From Flavobacteriaceae bacterium UBA3611 (GTDB lineage: Bacteria > Bacteroidota > Bacteroidia > Flavobacteriales > Flavobacteriaceae), in the NCBI GenBank assembly GCA_002375495.1, contig DFLU01000007.1, positions 100,669 to 164,668 on the forward strand: a stretch of 64,000 bases of DNA. Direction: 5' to 3'. Of the stretch, positions 1-8,918 are shown piece after piece. The position numbers were made by a program, and so were the translations under genes. Position 1 is the first letter of the stretch; every line of letters starts with the position of its first letter. Under the pieces are notes generated by a model. The model was given only the letters and a program-made list of their open reading frames with translations. It searched no databases and was not told the origin of the DNA.

Positions 1-1
1 G

Positions 2-1204
2 ATGGTATGTATCTATCAACTCTATATTTTCTTTACTTCGGAAACTGATAAATATCGGCACATCTTGATAGCCGCTTTGTTTTTTGGGGCTTCGTTTATG
101 AGCAAAGGGCCCGTTTCTATGTATGCACTACTGCTGCCTTTCCTAATTTCCTTCGGAATTGTATTTAAATACAAAAAAATGAAACAACGCATCCTCCCGT
201 TAGTGTTGTTTCTCATAGTTTCCGTTGCGCTCTCTGGTTGGTGGTATTGGTATACCTACACCTTCGATCCTGAGGCAGTGGCCGAAATTACCCGTCGTGA
301 AACCAGTAATTGGACGGGTTACAACGTTCGACCCTTTTATTACTACTGGAGCTTTTTTACCCAAAGTGGGGTGTGGACCATCCCCGCCTTTATCGGGCTG
401 CTCTACCCCTATCTCAAAAATCGGGTGAGCGATAAAAAAGGATATTTGTTTACTTTTTTATGGACCATGGCTTCGGTGGTGCTGCTCTCTATCATTCCCG
501 AAAAAAAGTCACGATACCTACTACCCGTGCTCATTCCTTTAGCTTTAAATACAGCATACTACATAGAATACCTTTTTCTGAAATTTAAAAAGTTGAAAGA
601 CAAACGGGAGACCATCCCAGTGTATTTCAATTTTGGGCTCATTGCGTGTATCGGTATGGTTTTTCCAATTGGGGGTTATTTTGTGTTGAAAGAGAACATA
701 GACGGATATTGGGTCTGGTATATTTTGCTTTCAGTAAGCTTAGCGAGTGTAGGTATATTTATCTTCGGAAAATTGCTTCGGAAAAAGATACGTCCCGTTT
801 TTTACGGGACCATCGTTTTTATTGCGGTGATCATGTGCTTTGGGATGCCTATGGCGAAGGCCCTTACCGTAAATCCTGAATACCGCTCCCTTTCAGAATT
901 AAACAATTGGCAAGCCCAAAATAATGACATGCCTGTTTACGAATATTCCTATTTTACTCCTGAAATGATTTGGGACTACGGAAAACCCATCCCAGTGATT
1001 CTAAATTTTGGCACAGAACATTTACCCCAAGAACCAATTTTTGGTGTGCTGGTTTCTGAAGATGATGTAGATAATTTCAAAAAGAAATTTGAAGGGTATT
1101 CCATAGAAAAAGTGCAGCGTTACGACATGAACCCCAACGCACCGGGATCCCGCACACACCGACCAAGGTTATGGCGGGATTTGTATGTGGTTTTTAAGCG
1201 TTAA
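2..1204 (+). CDS. GT39/ArnT-like membrane glycosyltransferase, C-terminal part
   Basis: The gene runs off the left edge, so only the last 400 or so residues are present and the first in-frame ATG is probably internal. The protein is a polytopic membrane protein with repeated hydrophobic segments, the soluble stretch ETSNWTGYNVRPFYYYW and the motif EKKSRYLLPVLIPLA. These are typical of the C-terminal half of the ArnT/dolichol-phosphate-mannose mannosyltransferase-like (GT39/GT83) family, which moves sugars from polyprenyl-phosphate donors on the periplasmic side. The last ~100 residues form a soluble domain. The catalytic N-terminal loop is outside the window, so the substrate cannot be judged. 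It overlaps the convergent PAP2 gene by 11 bp. Confidence 0.7.
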   Translation: MVCIYQLYIFFTSETDKYRHILIAALFFGASFMSKGPVSMYALLLPFLISFGIVFKYKKMKQRILPLVLFLIVSVALSGWWYWYTYTFDPEAVAEITRRETSNWTGYNVRPFYYYWSFFTQSGVWTIPAFIGLLYPYLKNRVSDKKGYLFTFLWTMASVVLLSIIPEKKSRYLLPVLIPLALNTAYYIEYLFLKFKKLKDKRETIPVYFNFGLIACIGMVFPIGGYFVLKENIDGYWVWYILLSVSLASVGIFIFGKLLRKKIRPVFYGTIVFIAVIMCFGMPMAKALTVNPEYRSLSELNNWQAQNNDMPVYEYSYFTPEMIWDYGKPIPVILNFGTEHLPQEPIFGVLVSEDDVDNFKKKFEGYSIEKVQRYDMNPNAPGSRTHRPRLWRDLYVVFKR

Positions 1205-1763
1205 ACTTACGCCTAGCTTGCTTTTGAAGTTTATAAAACCCCCACCCTAGCAATCCGCCAAAAAACATACCCGTGATAATGTCTAACGGATAGTGAACGC
1301 CTAGATAAATACGGCTGTACGCCGTCATCACTGCCCAAAAAAGCAACAGAAATGGCAAATACCTGTACCATTTTTGAAGTAGCAATCCGAGAAACACAGC
1401 AGCACCCATACTGCTGGCAGCGTGTGCCGAAAAATAGCCATAGCGGCCACAGCCATCTGCCACAAAACGCATCATATCTTGTAAAGCTTCAACACGGCAA
1501 GGTCTTGGCCGTTGAAACAATACATATTTAAATAAATTGGCCAATTGGTCGGTTGCCGTAATGAGCAACGCTGCCGTGATTACAATAATGACCGTACCTC
1601 TTAGTTGATAGTGCTTATAAATTAAAAAAAGTAACACCACGTACAACGGGATTGAAGACCACTTTTCGGTAACAACACGCCAAAAACCATCCCAAGATTC
1701 GGTGCCCAGGTTGTTTAAGAACAAAAATAGTTCGGTGTCGTATTCGAGCAGTTGTTCAATCAT
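1194..1763 (-). CDS. PAP2-family membrane phosphatase
   Basis: A 189-residue integral membrane protein with the three PAP2 signature parts in order: KYVLFQRPRP (KxxxxxxRP), the SAHAASS motif carrying the first catalytic His (canonical PSGH is here SAHA), and SRIYLGVHYPLD with the second catalytic His. The family removes phosphate from undecaprenyl-pyrophosphate, phosphatidic acid or lipid A. Next to a polyprenyl-phosphate-dependent glycosyltransferase, a role in lipid-carrier recycling is plausible but inferred. Its start overlaps the end of the upstream 76-residue gene by 8 bp, which suggests translational coupling. Confidence 0.85.
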   Translation of the reverse strand: MIEQLLEYDTELFLFLNNLGTESWDGFWRVVTEKWSSIPLYVVLLFLIYKHYQLRGTVIIVITAALLITATDQLANLFKYVLFQRPRPCRVEALQDMMRFVADGCGRYGYFSAHAASSMGAAVFLGLLLQKWYRYLPFLLLFWAVMTAYSRIYLGVHYPLDIITGMFFGGLLGWGFYKLQKQARRKFNA

Positions 1764-1986
1764 CTCCGTAGCGCGCTACTTCCCGATCATAAAATTCGGT
1801 AGCTTCCTTGATGTAGTTTTCTGTTTCGGTCTCCAATTCCTTTTGATCGTGATTGTCAAATTCTTCCAACCACTCCACCTCATCGTTTTCAAGGTTGATC
1901 ACAAAGCGTGGAAATTCAGTATGAATCACAAAAATAGCAGTTGGATAATCGGTGTTATCGCCTAAAATATATTTCGGGAGCTCCAT
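1756..1986 (-). CDS. small acidic hypothetical protein
   Basis: A 76-residue soluble, very acidic protein (many Glu/Asp, C-terminal half probably helical) with no signal peptide or membrane segment. I do not recognise a named family. It lies just upstream of, and overlaps by 8 bp, the PAP2 phosphatase, and it is 38 bp downstream of the MATE exporter, all on the minus strand. It is therefore probably a real gene in that transcription unit rather than a shadow. Confidence 0.6.
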   Translation of the reverse strand: MELPKYILGDNTDYPTAIFVIHTEFPRFVINLENDEVEWLEEFDNHDQKELETETENYIKEATEFYDREVARYGDD

Positions 1987-2024
1987 AGGGTTGTGTTCAA
2001 AACGTTTTGGTAAAATTACATAAA

Positions 2025-3428
2025 TTAATCGGGTGGTGTTTCAGAAATAGGCACGGTCGGGTTCGCCTCGATCAATTTACGCGATAGAAAATGGAAACGC
2101 AATGAAAGCATGATACTAGATGCGGTTAATCCCGCCAATAGCCCAATCCAAATTCCTGAACTCCCATAATCTGATCGCATGCTCAGATACCACATCACAG
2201 GAAAGCCAATGAGCCAATACGCAATAAACGTAATCACCGTTGGAATTTTCACATCTTGCATTCCGCGTAATACGCCCAACGCCACGACTTGTACCGTATC
2301 GCTAATCTGAAAAATAGCCGCGATGAGCAGCAACTTTGCAGCAATCCTGGCCACTTGGAAGTTATCTGCAAATAGTAATTCGTTATCGTAATCTAAATAT
2401 AGTTTGGGTAAAGCTTCATGAAACAACACAAAAATGATCGCAAAGACCACCGCAAGCAAGGTAGAGAGTACTAAAATAGACAGCGCTATACGGCGCAATT
2501 CTAGAAAACGTTTCAATCCTTTTTGATTTCCCACTCGAATCATTGCCGCAACTCCAAATCCCATGGCTACCATAAAGGTCATCGATGATACATTCAATGC
2601 GATTTGGTTGGCTGCCTGCGGATTCTTACCTAGAATTCCGGAGAGCCAAATAGCCGAGGTAAAAATGGCGACTTCAAAAAACATTTGTAATGCAGACGGA
2701 AACCCCAATCCGAGTAGCTTTTTCAGCATTTGTTTTGAGAGCGTAAAGATTTTGATATTTCGCACATAGTCTCTTGCTTTGTAATGTTGCGACAACACAT
2801 ACCATAAATAAGCCACCATAATCACACGAGATGCCAAAGTTCCGATGGCTGCACCTACCACACCAAGGGCAGGCATACCAAACTTTCCAAAAATAAAAAT
2901 GTAGTTCAGGATAATATTCACCACATTGGCAGCAATGGTAGCATACATGGGGTATTTCGTAAGTGATAATCCGTCGCTAAACTGTTTAAATCCTTGAAAA
3001 ACAATCAACGGAATTAACGACACTGCCACCAAATTTAGATACGGCATGGCCAAGTCTACCACTTCTGGCGGTTGGTTCATGGCGTACATGATAGGTTTTG
3101 CTGTAAACACCATTAAAAACAATAGTATCCCCAGCACACTGCACAAAAAGAGCCCGTGTTTAAAAGCCGACTTACCCGATGCAAAGTTATTTTCGCCATC
3201 GGCTTCGGCTACCAAGGGGGTGATGGCTGTAGAAAAACCAATCCCTAGGCTCATCGCTATAAACATAAAGCTATTCCCCAACGAGACGGCAGCCAATTCT
3301 GCAGTACCCAGCTGCCCCACCATGATGTTATCTACCAATTGCACCACCGTATGCCCCAACATCCCCAAAATAACTGGGGTGGCCAACTTGAAATTGTATT
3401 TAAACTCTTTGGTATACTGGCTAAGCAA
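2025..3428 (-). CDS. MATE-family multidrug/cation efflux transporter
   Basis: A 467-residue, 12-helix membrane protein with the two-lobed MatE organisation. The N lobe begins TPVILGMLGHTVVQLVDNIMVGQLG, and a second lobe starts around residue 240 (GFPSALQMFFEVAIF). Length is normal for the NorM/DinF superfamily, which exports cationic drugs or metabolites by Na+ or H+ antiport. The substrate cannot be told from sequence. It is divergent from the small membrane gene at 3504, with a 75-bp shared upstream region. Confidence 0.9.
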   Translation of the reverse strand: MLSQYTKEFKYNFKLATPVILGMLGHTVVQLVDNIMVGQLGTAELAAVSLGNSFMFIAMSLGIGFSTAITPLVAEADGENNFASGKSAFKHGLFLCSVLGILLFLMVFTAKPIMYAMNQPPEVVDLAMPYLNLVAVSLIPLIVFQGFKQFSDGLSLTKYPMYATIAANVVNIILNYIFIFGKFGMPALGVVGAAIGTLASRVIMVAYLWYVLSQHYKARDYVRNIKIFTLSKQMLKKLLGLGFPSALQMFFEVAIFTSAIWLSGILGKNPQAANQIALNVSSMTFMVAMGFGVAAMIRVGNQKGLKRFLELRRIALSILVLSTLLAVVFAIIFVLFHEALPKLYLDYDNELLFADNFQVARIAAKLLLIAAIFQISDTVQVVALGVLRGMQDVKIPTVITFIAYWLIGFPVMWYLSMRSDYGSSGIWIGLLAGLTASSIMLSLRFHFLSRKLIEANPTVPISETPPD

Positions 3429-3503
3429 GTTTGCGTACTTTTGGACAAAGTTAGAAAAACCATCCCTGAGAACGCAGGGCTTGCCCCGTTTTAATTATGC
3501 ACC

Positions 3504-3842
3504 ATGGAAAACAGACGAAACAATCTCCGTATGTACCTCATCATAATCAGTATTGTCTGGTTTTTATCGTTATTTCCCGCATTGTTCCTCGCCATGTTCT
3601 CGCCCATGATGTTCGATGCTCCCGGGGCAACAAGCAGTGCATGGACCATAGCTGTAGCTTCGGCATTACTAAGTTACCCCGTGGTTGTGGTGCTTATAAT
3701 CATTTTATCATGGGTCTTTTTTGCCAAACAGAAACACAAGGCAGCCCTCATTTTAAGTTTGGTGCCTGCCGTATGGATTCTGTTGAACATAGTGTTGTGG
3801 GTGGCGATTGAAATTTTTTGTGACGGATCTTTTACCTGCTAA
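3504..3842 (+). CDS. small three-helix membrane protein
   Basis: A 112-residue hypothetical protein with three hydrophobic segments (about residues 10-32, 45-70, 80-103) and a short N-terminal basic patch. No family recognised. It overlaps the start of the DUF1853 gene, so the two are probably co-transcribed. Confidence 0.6.
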   Translation: MENRRNNLRMYLIIISIVWFLSLFPALFLAMFSPMMFDAPGATSSAWTIAVASALLSYPVVVVLIIILSWVFFAKQKHKAALILSLVPAVWILLNIVLWVAIEIFCDGSFTC

Positions 3843-4644
3843 TTTGAAATCGAACCCACTCTCATATTTCTGCAATGCTCCCGAACTAGATGTTTCTTCG
3901 GAAACATTCTCGTTTAAGCCTTTTTCGGTGGTGAGCCTTGCTGCGGAAATTTCCGAAGTGAAGTTTCCGTCTGAAAAATTATTGGGGAAACAAGCCGAGT
4001 TTCTCTTCGAACATGTGTTGAACCAATCTACAGCCTACCAACTTTTGGCTTCAAATGTACAGATACATGGTGAGGAAGAAACTTTGGGAGAATTAGATTA
4101 TTTGGTGCAAGACGCAAAAACGGAAGAAGTGCTGCACGTGGAGTTGGCTTGTAAATTTTATTTGCTCGACAAAGGTTTAGGTTCTGACTTGATACAGCAA
4201 TGGATTGGCCCCAACCGAAAAGATCGACTGATTGACAAACTGGAAAAGCTAAAAAGCAAGCAATTCCCGATGCTCTTTGCGCCTGAAACAAAGGCCGTAT
4301 TAGATTCGCTGGCCATTGCAGCGACCCACGTTGAACAACAACTCTGCTTAAAAGCATTTCTATTCCTTCCGAAAGGGGTAAAACGCAATGCACTGCCAGA
4401 AAATTTCCGCAAGTGCGTAGTAGGAACGTACATCACCCCATCTGAATTCACCGAACACCCTACCGCCCAATACGCTTTTCCGCAGAAAAAAGAATGGTTA
4501 CTACCACCTGCACAACTCAGCAATTGGTATACGTACGAAGACGCCCTTGTGTATCTTAAAAAATGCATGCACGAACGGCGGTCGCCCTTGGTCTACAAAA
4601 AAACCGAAAGTGCCTTAGAAAAGTTTTTTGTGGTTTGGTGGTGA
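3808..4644 (+). CDS. DUF1853 family protein
   Basis: A soluble protein of about 275 residues. The pattern LGKQAEFLFEHVLNQ, then GELDYLVQD, then HVELACKFYL followed by a Trp-Ile-Gly-Pro-Asn stretch is characteristic of DUF1853, a family of unknown function with a restriction-endonuclease-like (PD-(D/E)xK-type) look: E..LD..V and xELAxK. The start is uncertain. There is no early ATG; TTG at 3808 or GTG at 3820 both overlap the preceding gene (35 or 23 bp). It converges directly on the DUF2071 gene, with stop codons adjacent. Confidence 0.75.
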   Translation: MKFFVTDLLPANLKSNPLSYFCNAPELDVSSETFSFKPFSVVSLAAEISEVKFPSEKLLGKQAEFLFEHVLNQSTAYQLLASNVQIHGEEETLGELDYLVQDAKTEEVLHVELACKFYLLDKGLGSDLIQQWIGPNRKDRLIDKLEKLKSKQFPMLFAPETKAVLDSLAIAATHVEQQLCLKAFLFLPKGVKRNALPENFRKCVVGTYITPSEFTEHPTAQYAFPQKKEWLLPPAQLSNWYTYEDALVYLKKCMHERRSPLVYKKTESALEKFFVVWW

Positions 4645-5355
4645 TTAGCGAATCATTCGCTTTCCTTCTACGGTAATGGGAGAGCCTTCTGCCAATAGCA
4701 CTGAGCGCGGTGCTGTGTGGTTTAGAAACCCGAAAGCTTCTCCATATTCTTTGGCAAAGTCGGCCTCAATATTGTAGTTTTTGACGTTGTAGGCGTTCCA
4801 TTTTGGGTGGGTGACTTCGTACTCGGTAGTTTTGCGAGCGCCTGTTCTGTTGTAGCCCCAATAGTGCTCAGTGATAAATTCAGTTACTGAATTTTCTGGA
4901 ATGGGTTGTGCCTCAGTTTCCGAAGTAACCGAAAAAGAAAACCAATCGCTCCCGTTTTTCCAGCGGTATTGTGTAAATAGTTCACCTTGCTCCTGCTTCC
5001 AAGTATGCTCCATTTTTCGCGTTTCATACTTTTCGTTATAGAGTGTATTTGCCACAAACGATATGGCGTGCTTGGGCACAATTTCTTTTACAAACACCAC
5101 GCCCCGCTTCCATTGGTCACCAGATCTATAACGTACGTAAAATCGTAAATTAACTTCTTCAAAATGTATGTGCCCCGGTATTTTTAGGCCTAAAACCCTC
5201 GTATTTTTGAATAGGAAACCTACTAGACTTGCGTAACAAATTCCATTAAAGGTATCGAGTTCAGTTTTATAGGGAAGGTACGGTTGTAACACCGCAGGAT
5301 CTACTTCGTAGTTTGCCAATGCCAATCTGCGCCATTCTGCCGTGAGGAAGCTCAT
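4645..5355 (-). CDS. DUF2071 (YqjF-like) protein
   Basis: A 236-residue soluble protein opening with FLTAEWRRLALANYEVDP and followed by LPYKTELDTFNG. This matches the DUF2071/YqjF family, an acetoacetate-decarboxylase-like fold of unknown substrate. The start lies 2 bp after the stop of the upstream M28 peptidase gene, so the two form an operon on the minus strand. No signal peptide; probably cytoplasmic. Confidence 0.8.
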   Translation of the reverse strand: MSFLTAEWRRLALANYEVDPAVLQPYLPYKTELDTFNGICYASLVGFLFKNTRVLGLKIPGHIHFEEVNLRFYVRYRSGDQWKRGVVFVKEIVPKHAISFVANTLYNEKYETRKMEHTWKQEQGELFTQYRWKNGSDWFSFSVTSETEAQPIPENSVTEFITEHYWGYNRTGARKTTEYEVTHPKWNAYNVKNYNIEADFAKEYGEAFGFLNHTAPRSVLLAEGSPITVEGKRMIR

Positions 5356-5357
5356 AT

Positions 5358-6770
5358 TTAATTTTTTACTTCGCTCATTTCATTCTTGATACCGTATTTA
5401 TCTATCAAGTAAATTAAGCTTGTCATGGTAGCGGCTCCAAGTTCGAGTTCGCGTTTGTTCACTGCATCAAAAGTATCGTTGGCCGCGTGGTGATAATCGA
5501 AATACCGTTGCGAATCTGGACGCAATCCAGCAAGAACTACGGTGCCATCTTTAAGCGGACCAATATCTGCGCCACTTCCACCCTGTTCAAAATAATGGAT
5601 GAGATACGGTTTAAACAGTGGTTTCCAGCTTTCAATATGGGCAAAATTTTCATCGTCGGTATCAAATGAGAATCCACGTGGTGTAAATCCGCCAGCATCA
5701 CTTTCTAAGGCAAAAATGTGTTTTTCTTTCTTCAAGGCTGCTTGTGCTGCGTATTCTCTTCCACCGCGCAAACCGTTTTCTTCATTCATAAACAGCACAA
5801 CGCGAATGCTGTGTTTTGGTTTGTAGTTGGTTTCTTTCAGCAAACGCAATACTTCCATAGATTGTACACAACCCGCACCATCGTCGTGCGAACCGTCACC
5901 GAGATCCCAAGAATCTAAATGGCCACCAACAATAATGTATTTATCTGGGTATACGCTTCCCTTTATTTCGCCAATCACGTTAAACGATTCTACGTCTTCG
6001 TGGGTTTTACAACTCTGCTTGAAGTAAAATTTCAGATCAGATTTAATTGCAAGAGCATTGCTGAGGTAATCGGCATCGTTCGTACTAATGGCACAGGCAG
6101 GAATTCGTTGCTCGGGAGGCGTATCACCATAGCTCATGGCACCAGTGTGCGGATAATCGTCTTGGCGTAGATTCATAGAACGCACCACAATACCAACAGC
6201 GCCATATTTGGCAGCTTCCATGGCACCAGCATAGCGTTGATCTACACAACCACCATAGGCTTCAAACGTATGAATGAGGTTGGCTTGCATAGGGCGGTTA
6301 TAAAACACTATTTTTCCTTCAATTTGGTCGCGACCATAGCGTTCAAGGTCTTCAAAGTTTTGAACTTCAATCACCTCCGCCTTTAACCCTGTTGCATTGG
6401 TGGGAACAGAACCGCCAAGGGCACAAATATTGACAACATTGGTCCTTCCTGGGGCGGTTTCGATATAGGCATATTCTTTAAATCCGCGTGTCCATTTTGG
6501 CACCATCACAGGTTGTAACCATACTTTGTCAAGCCCAAGTTTATTGAGTTCTTTTTCGGTATAGCGAACGGCACGGTCTGCTTGTACAGAACCAGAAAGT
6601 CTACCGCCTATTTCGTTAGAGAGGTAGTCTAACCAATCGTAACTTTTACCGTTAAGCAGCGCCATATCGTAGATGTTTCGCAATTGGAGCGAGTCTGCCT
6701 GGTTCACCTTTTGGGCGAAGGCAGTATGTAAGGTAAAAACTGAAAAGAATGCAATGAGTATATGTTTCAT
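5358..6770 (-). CDS. secreted M28-family zinc aminopeptidase/carboxypeptidase Q-like
   Basis: I place the start at the ATG at 6770 because it gives a clean signal peptide (MKHILIAFFSVFTLHTAFAQ); an upstream extension would spoil it. The mature protein has a PA-like inserted domain (around AGAMEAAKYGAVGIVVRS), then the M28 catalytic core with zinc ligands GGHLDSWDLGDGSHDDGAG, the NEENG general base/ligand, LESDAGG and the C-terminal YHHAANDT His. This arrangement resembles human plasma glutamate carboxypeptidase. The enzyme should degrade peptides in the periplasm or outside the cell. It is followed 2 bp later by the DUF2071 gene. Confidence 0.9.
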   Translation of the reverse strand: MKHILIAFFSVFTLHTAFAQKVNQADSLQLRNIYDMALLNGKSYDWLDYLSNEIGGRLSGSVQADRAVRYTEKELNKLGLDKVWLQPVMVPKWTRGFKEYAYIETAPGRTNVVNICALGGSVPTNATGLKAEVIEVQNFEDLERYGRDQIEGKIVFYNRPMQANLIHTFEAYGGCVDQRYAGAMEAAKYGAVGIVVRSMNLRQDDYPHTGAMSYGDTPPEQRIPACAISTNDADYLSNALAIKSDLKFYFKQSCKTHEDVESFNVIGEIKGSVYPDKYIIVGGHLDSWDLGDGSHDDGAGCVQSMEVLRLLKETNYKPKHSIRVVLFMNEENGLRGGREYAAQAALKKEKHIFALESDAGGFTPRGFSFDTDDENFAHIESWKPLFKPYLIHYFEQGGSGADIGPLKDGTVVLAGLRPDSQRYFDYHHAANDTFDAVNKRELELGAATMTSLIYLIDKYGIKNEMSEVKN

Positions 6771-6871
6771 AATAGAAAAGTTCGCGATAGCTGTTTTTAT
6801 AGTTAAGTTCTGTACCAATGGCACCGATAGAGAAACGATTAAATGTACTGATAATTACAGGAACTGACTTT

Positions 6872-7750
6872 TTATTCGTTTTGTAGTTGGTCTTTAAACT
6901 CTTGAAGACGTTCCTTCAAATCGGCATCTAATTCAGGTTCTTTTATATCGTTGTATTGTTTTAGTTCGTTTAAGAGAATGGATGCCACCAGAAGTCTTGC
7001 TGCTGGTTTGTTATCGGCTGGTATGGCATACCATGGCGCATGGTCAAACGACGTCCTGTTTAGCACCTCTTGGTAACACTTCATGTACATGTCCCACAAT
7101 TTGCGTTCTTTCAAATCGCCTGGCGAAAATTTCCAGCGTTTGTTGGGTTTGTCTAACCTTCGTAGGAGTCTATTTTTTTGTTCTTCTTTTGAAACATTCA
7201 AAAAGAATTTATAGATAAGTGTACCATTTTGTGCGATGGTTTTTTCAAAGGCATTGATTTGCTCAAATCTACGATCCCAGAAGGCTTCATTAATATCTTC
7301 TTTGGTATTTACATCAGGTAAATTTTCACCTAGGATATATTCGGGATGTACGCGTGTCACCAAGACATTTTCGTAATGGGTTCTGTTAAAAACGCCAAAT
7401 TTACCTCGCGCGGGTAAGGCTATGTAATGTCTCCAAAGATAATCGTGATTTTTCTCCAATTCGGTAGGCACTTTAAAACTATGCACCACAACACCACGGG
7501 CGTTAAAATCTTTGAATACTTCACGAATCAGGCTGTCCTTTCCCGCTGTATCCATTCCCTGTAAACAAACCAATACGGCGTATTTCCCATGGGCGTACAG
7601 TGTATCTTGCAAATCGCCTAGCTTTTCGCGGGTATCTTCAAGCTCTTTTTCTAGTTTTTTCTTGGAAGCACCAAAATCTTCAAAGCTCTTAAAATCTGAA
7701 ATTGCTACGGTTCCTTTTACTCGATATTCCGAATGGTTTATTGAATCCAT
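6872..7750 (-). CDS. polyphosphate kinase 2 (PPK2) family protein
   Basis: A 292-residue cytoplasmic enzyme with the PPK2 Walker A GMDTAGKDS (around residue 65), a second conserved block HSFKVPTELEKNHDYLWRH, RGKFGVFNRTHYE, and the lid-like RLDKPNKRWKFSPGDLKER. PPK2 proteins transfer phosphate between inorganic polyphosphate and nucleoside mono- or diphosphates. The subclass (NDP- or NMP-phosphorylating) is not certain from motifs alone. It is the last gene of a tight operon (2-bp gap) after the sigma-54-type response regulator. Confidence 0.9.
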   Translation of the reverse strand: MDSINHSEYRVKGTVAISDFKSFEDFGASKKKLEKELEDTREKLGDLQDTLYAHGKYAVLVCLQGMDTAGKDSLIREVFKDFNARGVVVHSFKVPTELEKNHDYLWRHYIALPARGKFGVFNRTHYENVLVTRVHPEYILGENLPDVNTKEDINEAFWDRRFEQINAFEKTIAQNGTLIYKFFLNVSKEEQKNRLLRRLDKPNKRWKFSPGDLKERKLWDMYMKCYQEVLNRTSFDHAPWYAIPADNKPAARLLVASILLNELKQYNDIKEPELDADLKERLQEFKDQLQNE

Positions 7751-7752
7751 AT

Positions 7753-8916
7753 TTATTTAGTTGCAAATAATTTCACGTCTTCTTCGCTCACTTCGGCACC
7801 GCCGAGAATGATAAGGCGTTCTACCACATTCCGCAGTTCGCGTATGTTTCCCGTCCAATCGTATTGTTTCAATTTTTTGAGCGCATTGTCTGAAAACTTC
7901 TTTTGTGCCGTACCATGTTCATTGGCGATCTTTTCCGTAAAATATTCAACTAAAATTGGAATATCATCCCTTCGATCGTTTAAGGCCGGAACTTTTACCA
8001 AGATTACCGCTAAACGATGGTAGAGGTCTTCTCGAAAGTTTCCTTCGGAAATTTCCTTTTTTAAATCTTTGTTCGTTGCCGCAAGTACACGAACGTCTAC
8101 TTTTATGTCTTTGTCGCTACCCACGCGCTGTACTTTATTTTCTTGCAGGGCGCGCAGTACTTTTGCTTGCGCCGACAAACTCATGTCTCCAACCTCATCT
8201 AAAAAAATAGTACCACCGTTGGCGGCTTCAAATTTACCTGCTCGGTCTTTATTGGCTGAAGTAAAAGCACCTTTTACATGACCAAAAAGTTCACTTTCAA
8301 TGAGTTCGCTCGGGATAGCGGCACAATTTACCTCGATCATCGGTCCTTTAGAGCGATCACTTTTTTGATGCAACCAATGCGCCACCAGTTCTTTACCCGT
8401 TCCGTTAGGGCCCGTAATGAGCACCCTAGCTTCGGTAGGGGCTACTTTTTCGATCATATCTTTAATATGCACGATGGCGTCACTTTCGCCCACCATTTCG
8501 TAGTTTTTACTCACCTTTTTCTTAAGGCGGGTGTTCTCTACTACCAGTTCTTTTCGGTCTAGCGCGATACGTACAGTATTCAGCAATCGATTGAGATCTG
8601 GCGGTTTCGAAATATAATCGAATGCCCCCAAACGCATGGTGTTTACTGCGGTATCTAAGTCGCCATGACCAGAAATCATCACGATAGGTGTTTCGGGTTT
8701 AATTTTTTTGATGGCTTCTAGGACTTCCACGCCGTCCATTTTGGGCATTTTTATATCACATAGCACCAAGTCGTAATCGTCTTTTTTTATCAGCTCAATT
8801 CCCTCAAGGCCATCTTCTGCTTCGGAAACTTGATAGGCATCGTTTTCTTCGGTGAGTATTTTTACAAGCACGCGTCTAATAGCTGCTTCGTCTTCAATTA
8901 TTAGTATTTTAGACAT
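7753..8916 (-). CDS. NtrC-like response regulator (REC + AAA+), no DNA-binding domain
   Basis: Residues 1-120 form a receiver domain with the phospho-acceptor Asp54 (VLCDIKMPKMDG). A sigma-54-activator type AAA+ ATPase follows, with Walker A GPNGTGKE, Walker B-like GGTIFLDEVGDMS and an arginine-finger region. The protein stops at residue 387, just after the R-domain (EEDVKLFATK). It therefore lacks the C-terminal Fis-type helix-turn-helix, and its sigma-54 loop reads GAFTSA instead of GAFTGA. Both features are familiar in Bacteroidota homologues. The gaps are 2 bp on each side (DUF6268 barrel upstream, PPK2 downstream). No histidine kinase is adjacent. Confidence 0.92.
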   Translation of the reverse strand: MSKILIIEDEAAIRRVLVKILTEENDAYQVSEAEDGLEGIELIKKDDYDLVLCDIKMPKMDGVEVLEAIKKIKPETPIVMISGHGDLDTAVNTMRLGAFDYISKPPDLNRLLNTVRIALDRKELVVENTRLKKKVSKNYEMVGESDAIVHIKDMIEKVAPTEARVLITGPNGTGKELVAHWLHQKSDRSKGPMIEVNCAAIPSELIESELFGHVKGAFTSANKDRAGKFEAANGGTIFLDEVGDMSLSAQAKVLRALQENKVQRVGSDKDIKVDVRVLAATNKDLKKEISEGNFREDLYHRLAVILVKVPALNDRRDDIPILVEYFTEKIANEHGTAQKKFSDNALKKLKQYDWTGNIRELRNVVERLIILGGAEVSEEDVKLFATK

Positions 8917-8918
8917 GT

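Noticed and set aside
1702..1965. Plus-strand 87-codon ORF over the PAP2 and 76-residue genes
   Set aside because: Antisense to two better-supported genes, with low-complexity composition.
4028..4568. Two minus-strand ORFs of 121 and 136 codons opposite the DUF1853 gene
   Set aside because: Antisense to a recognisable family; their compositions are atypical and no start context is seen.
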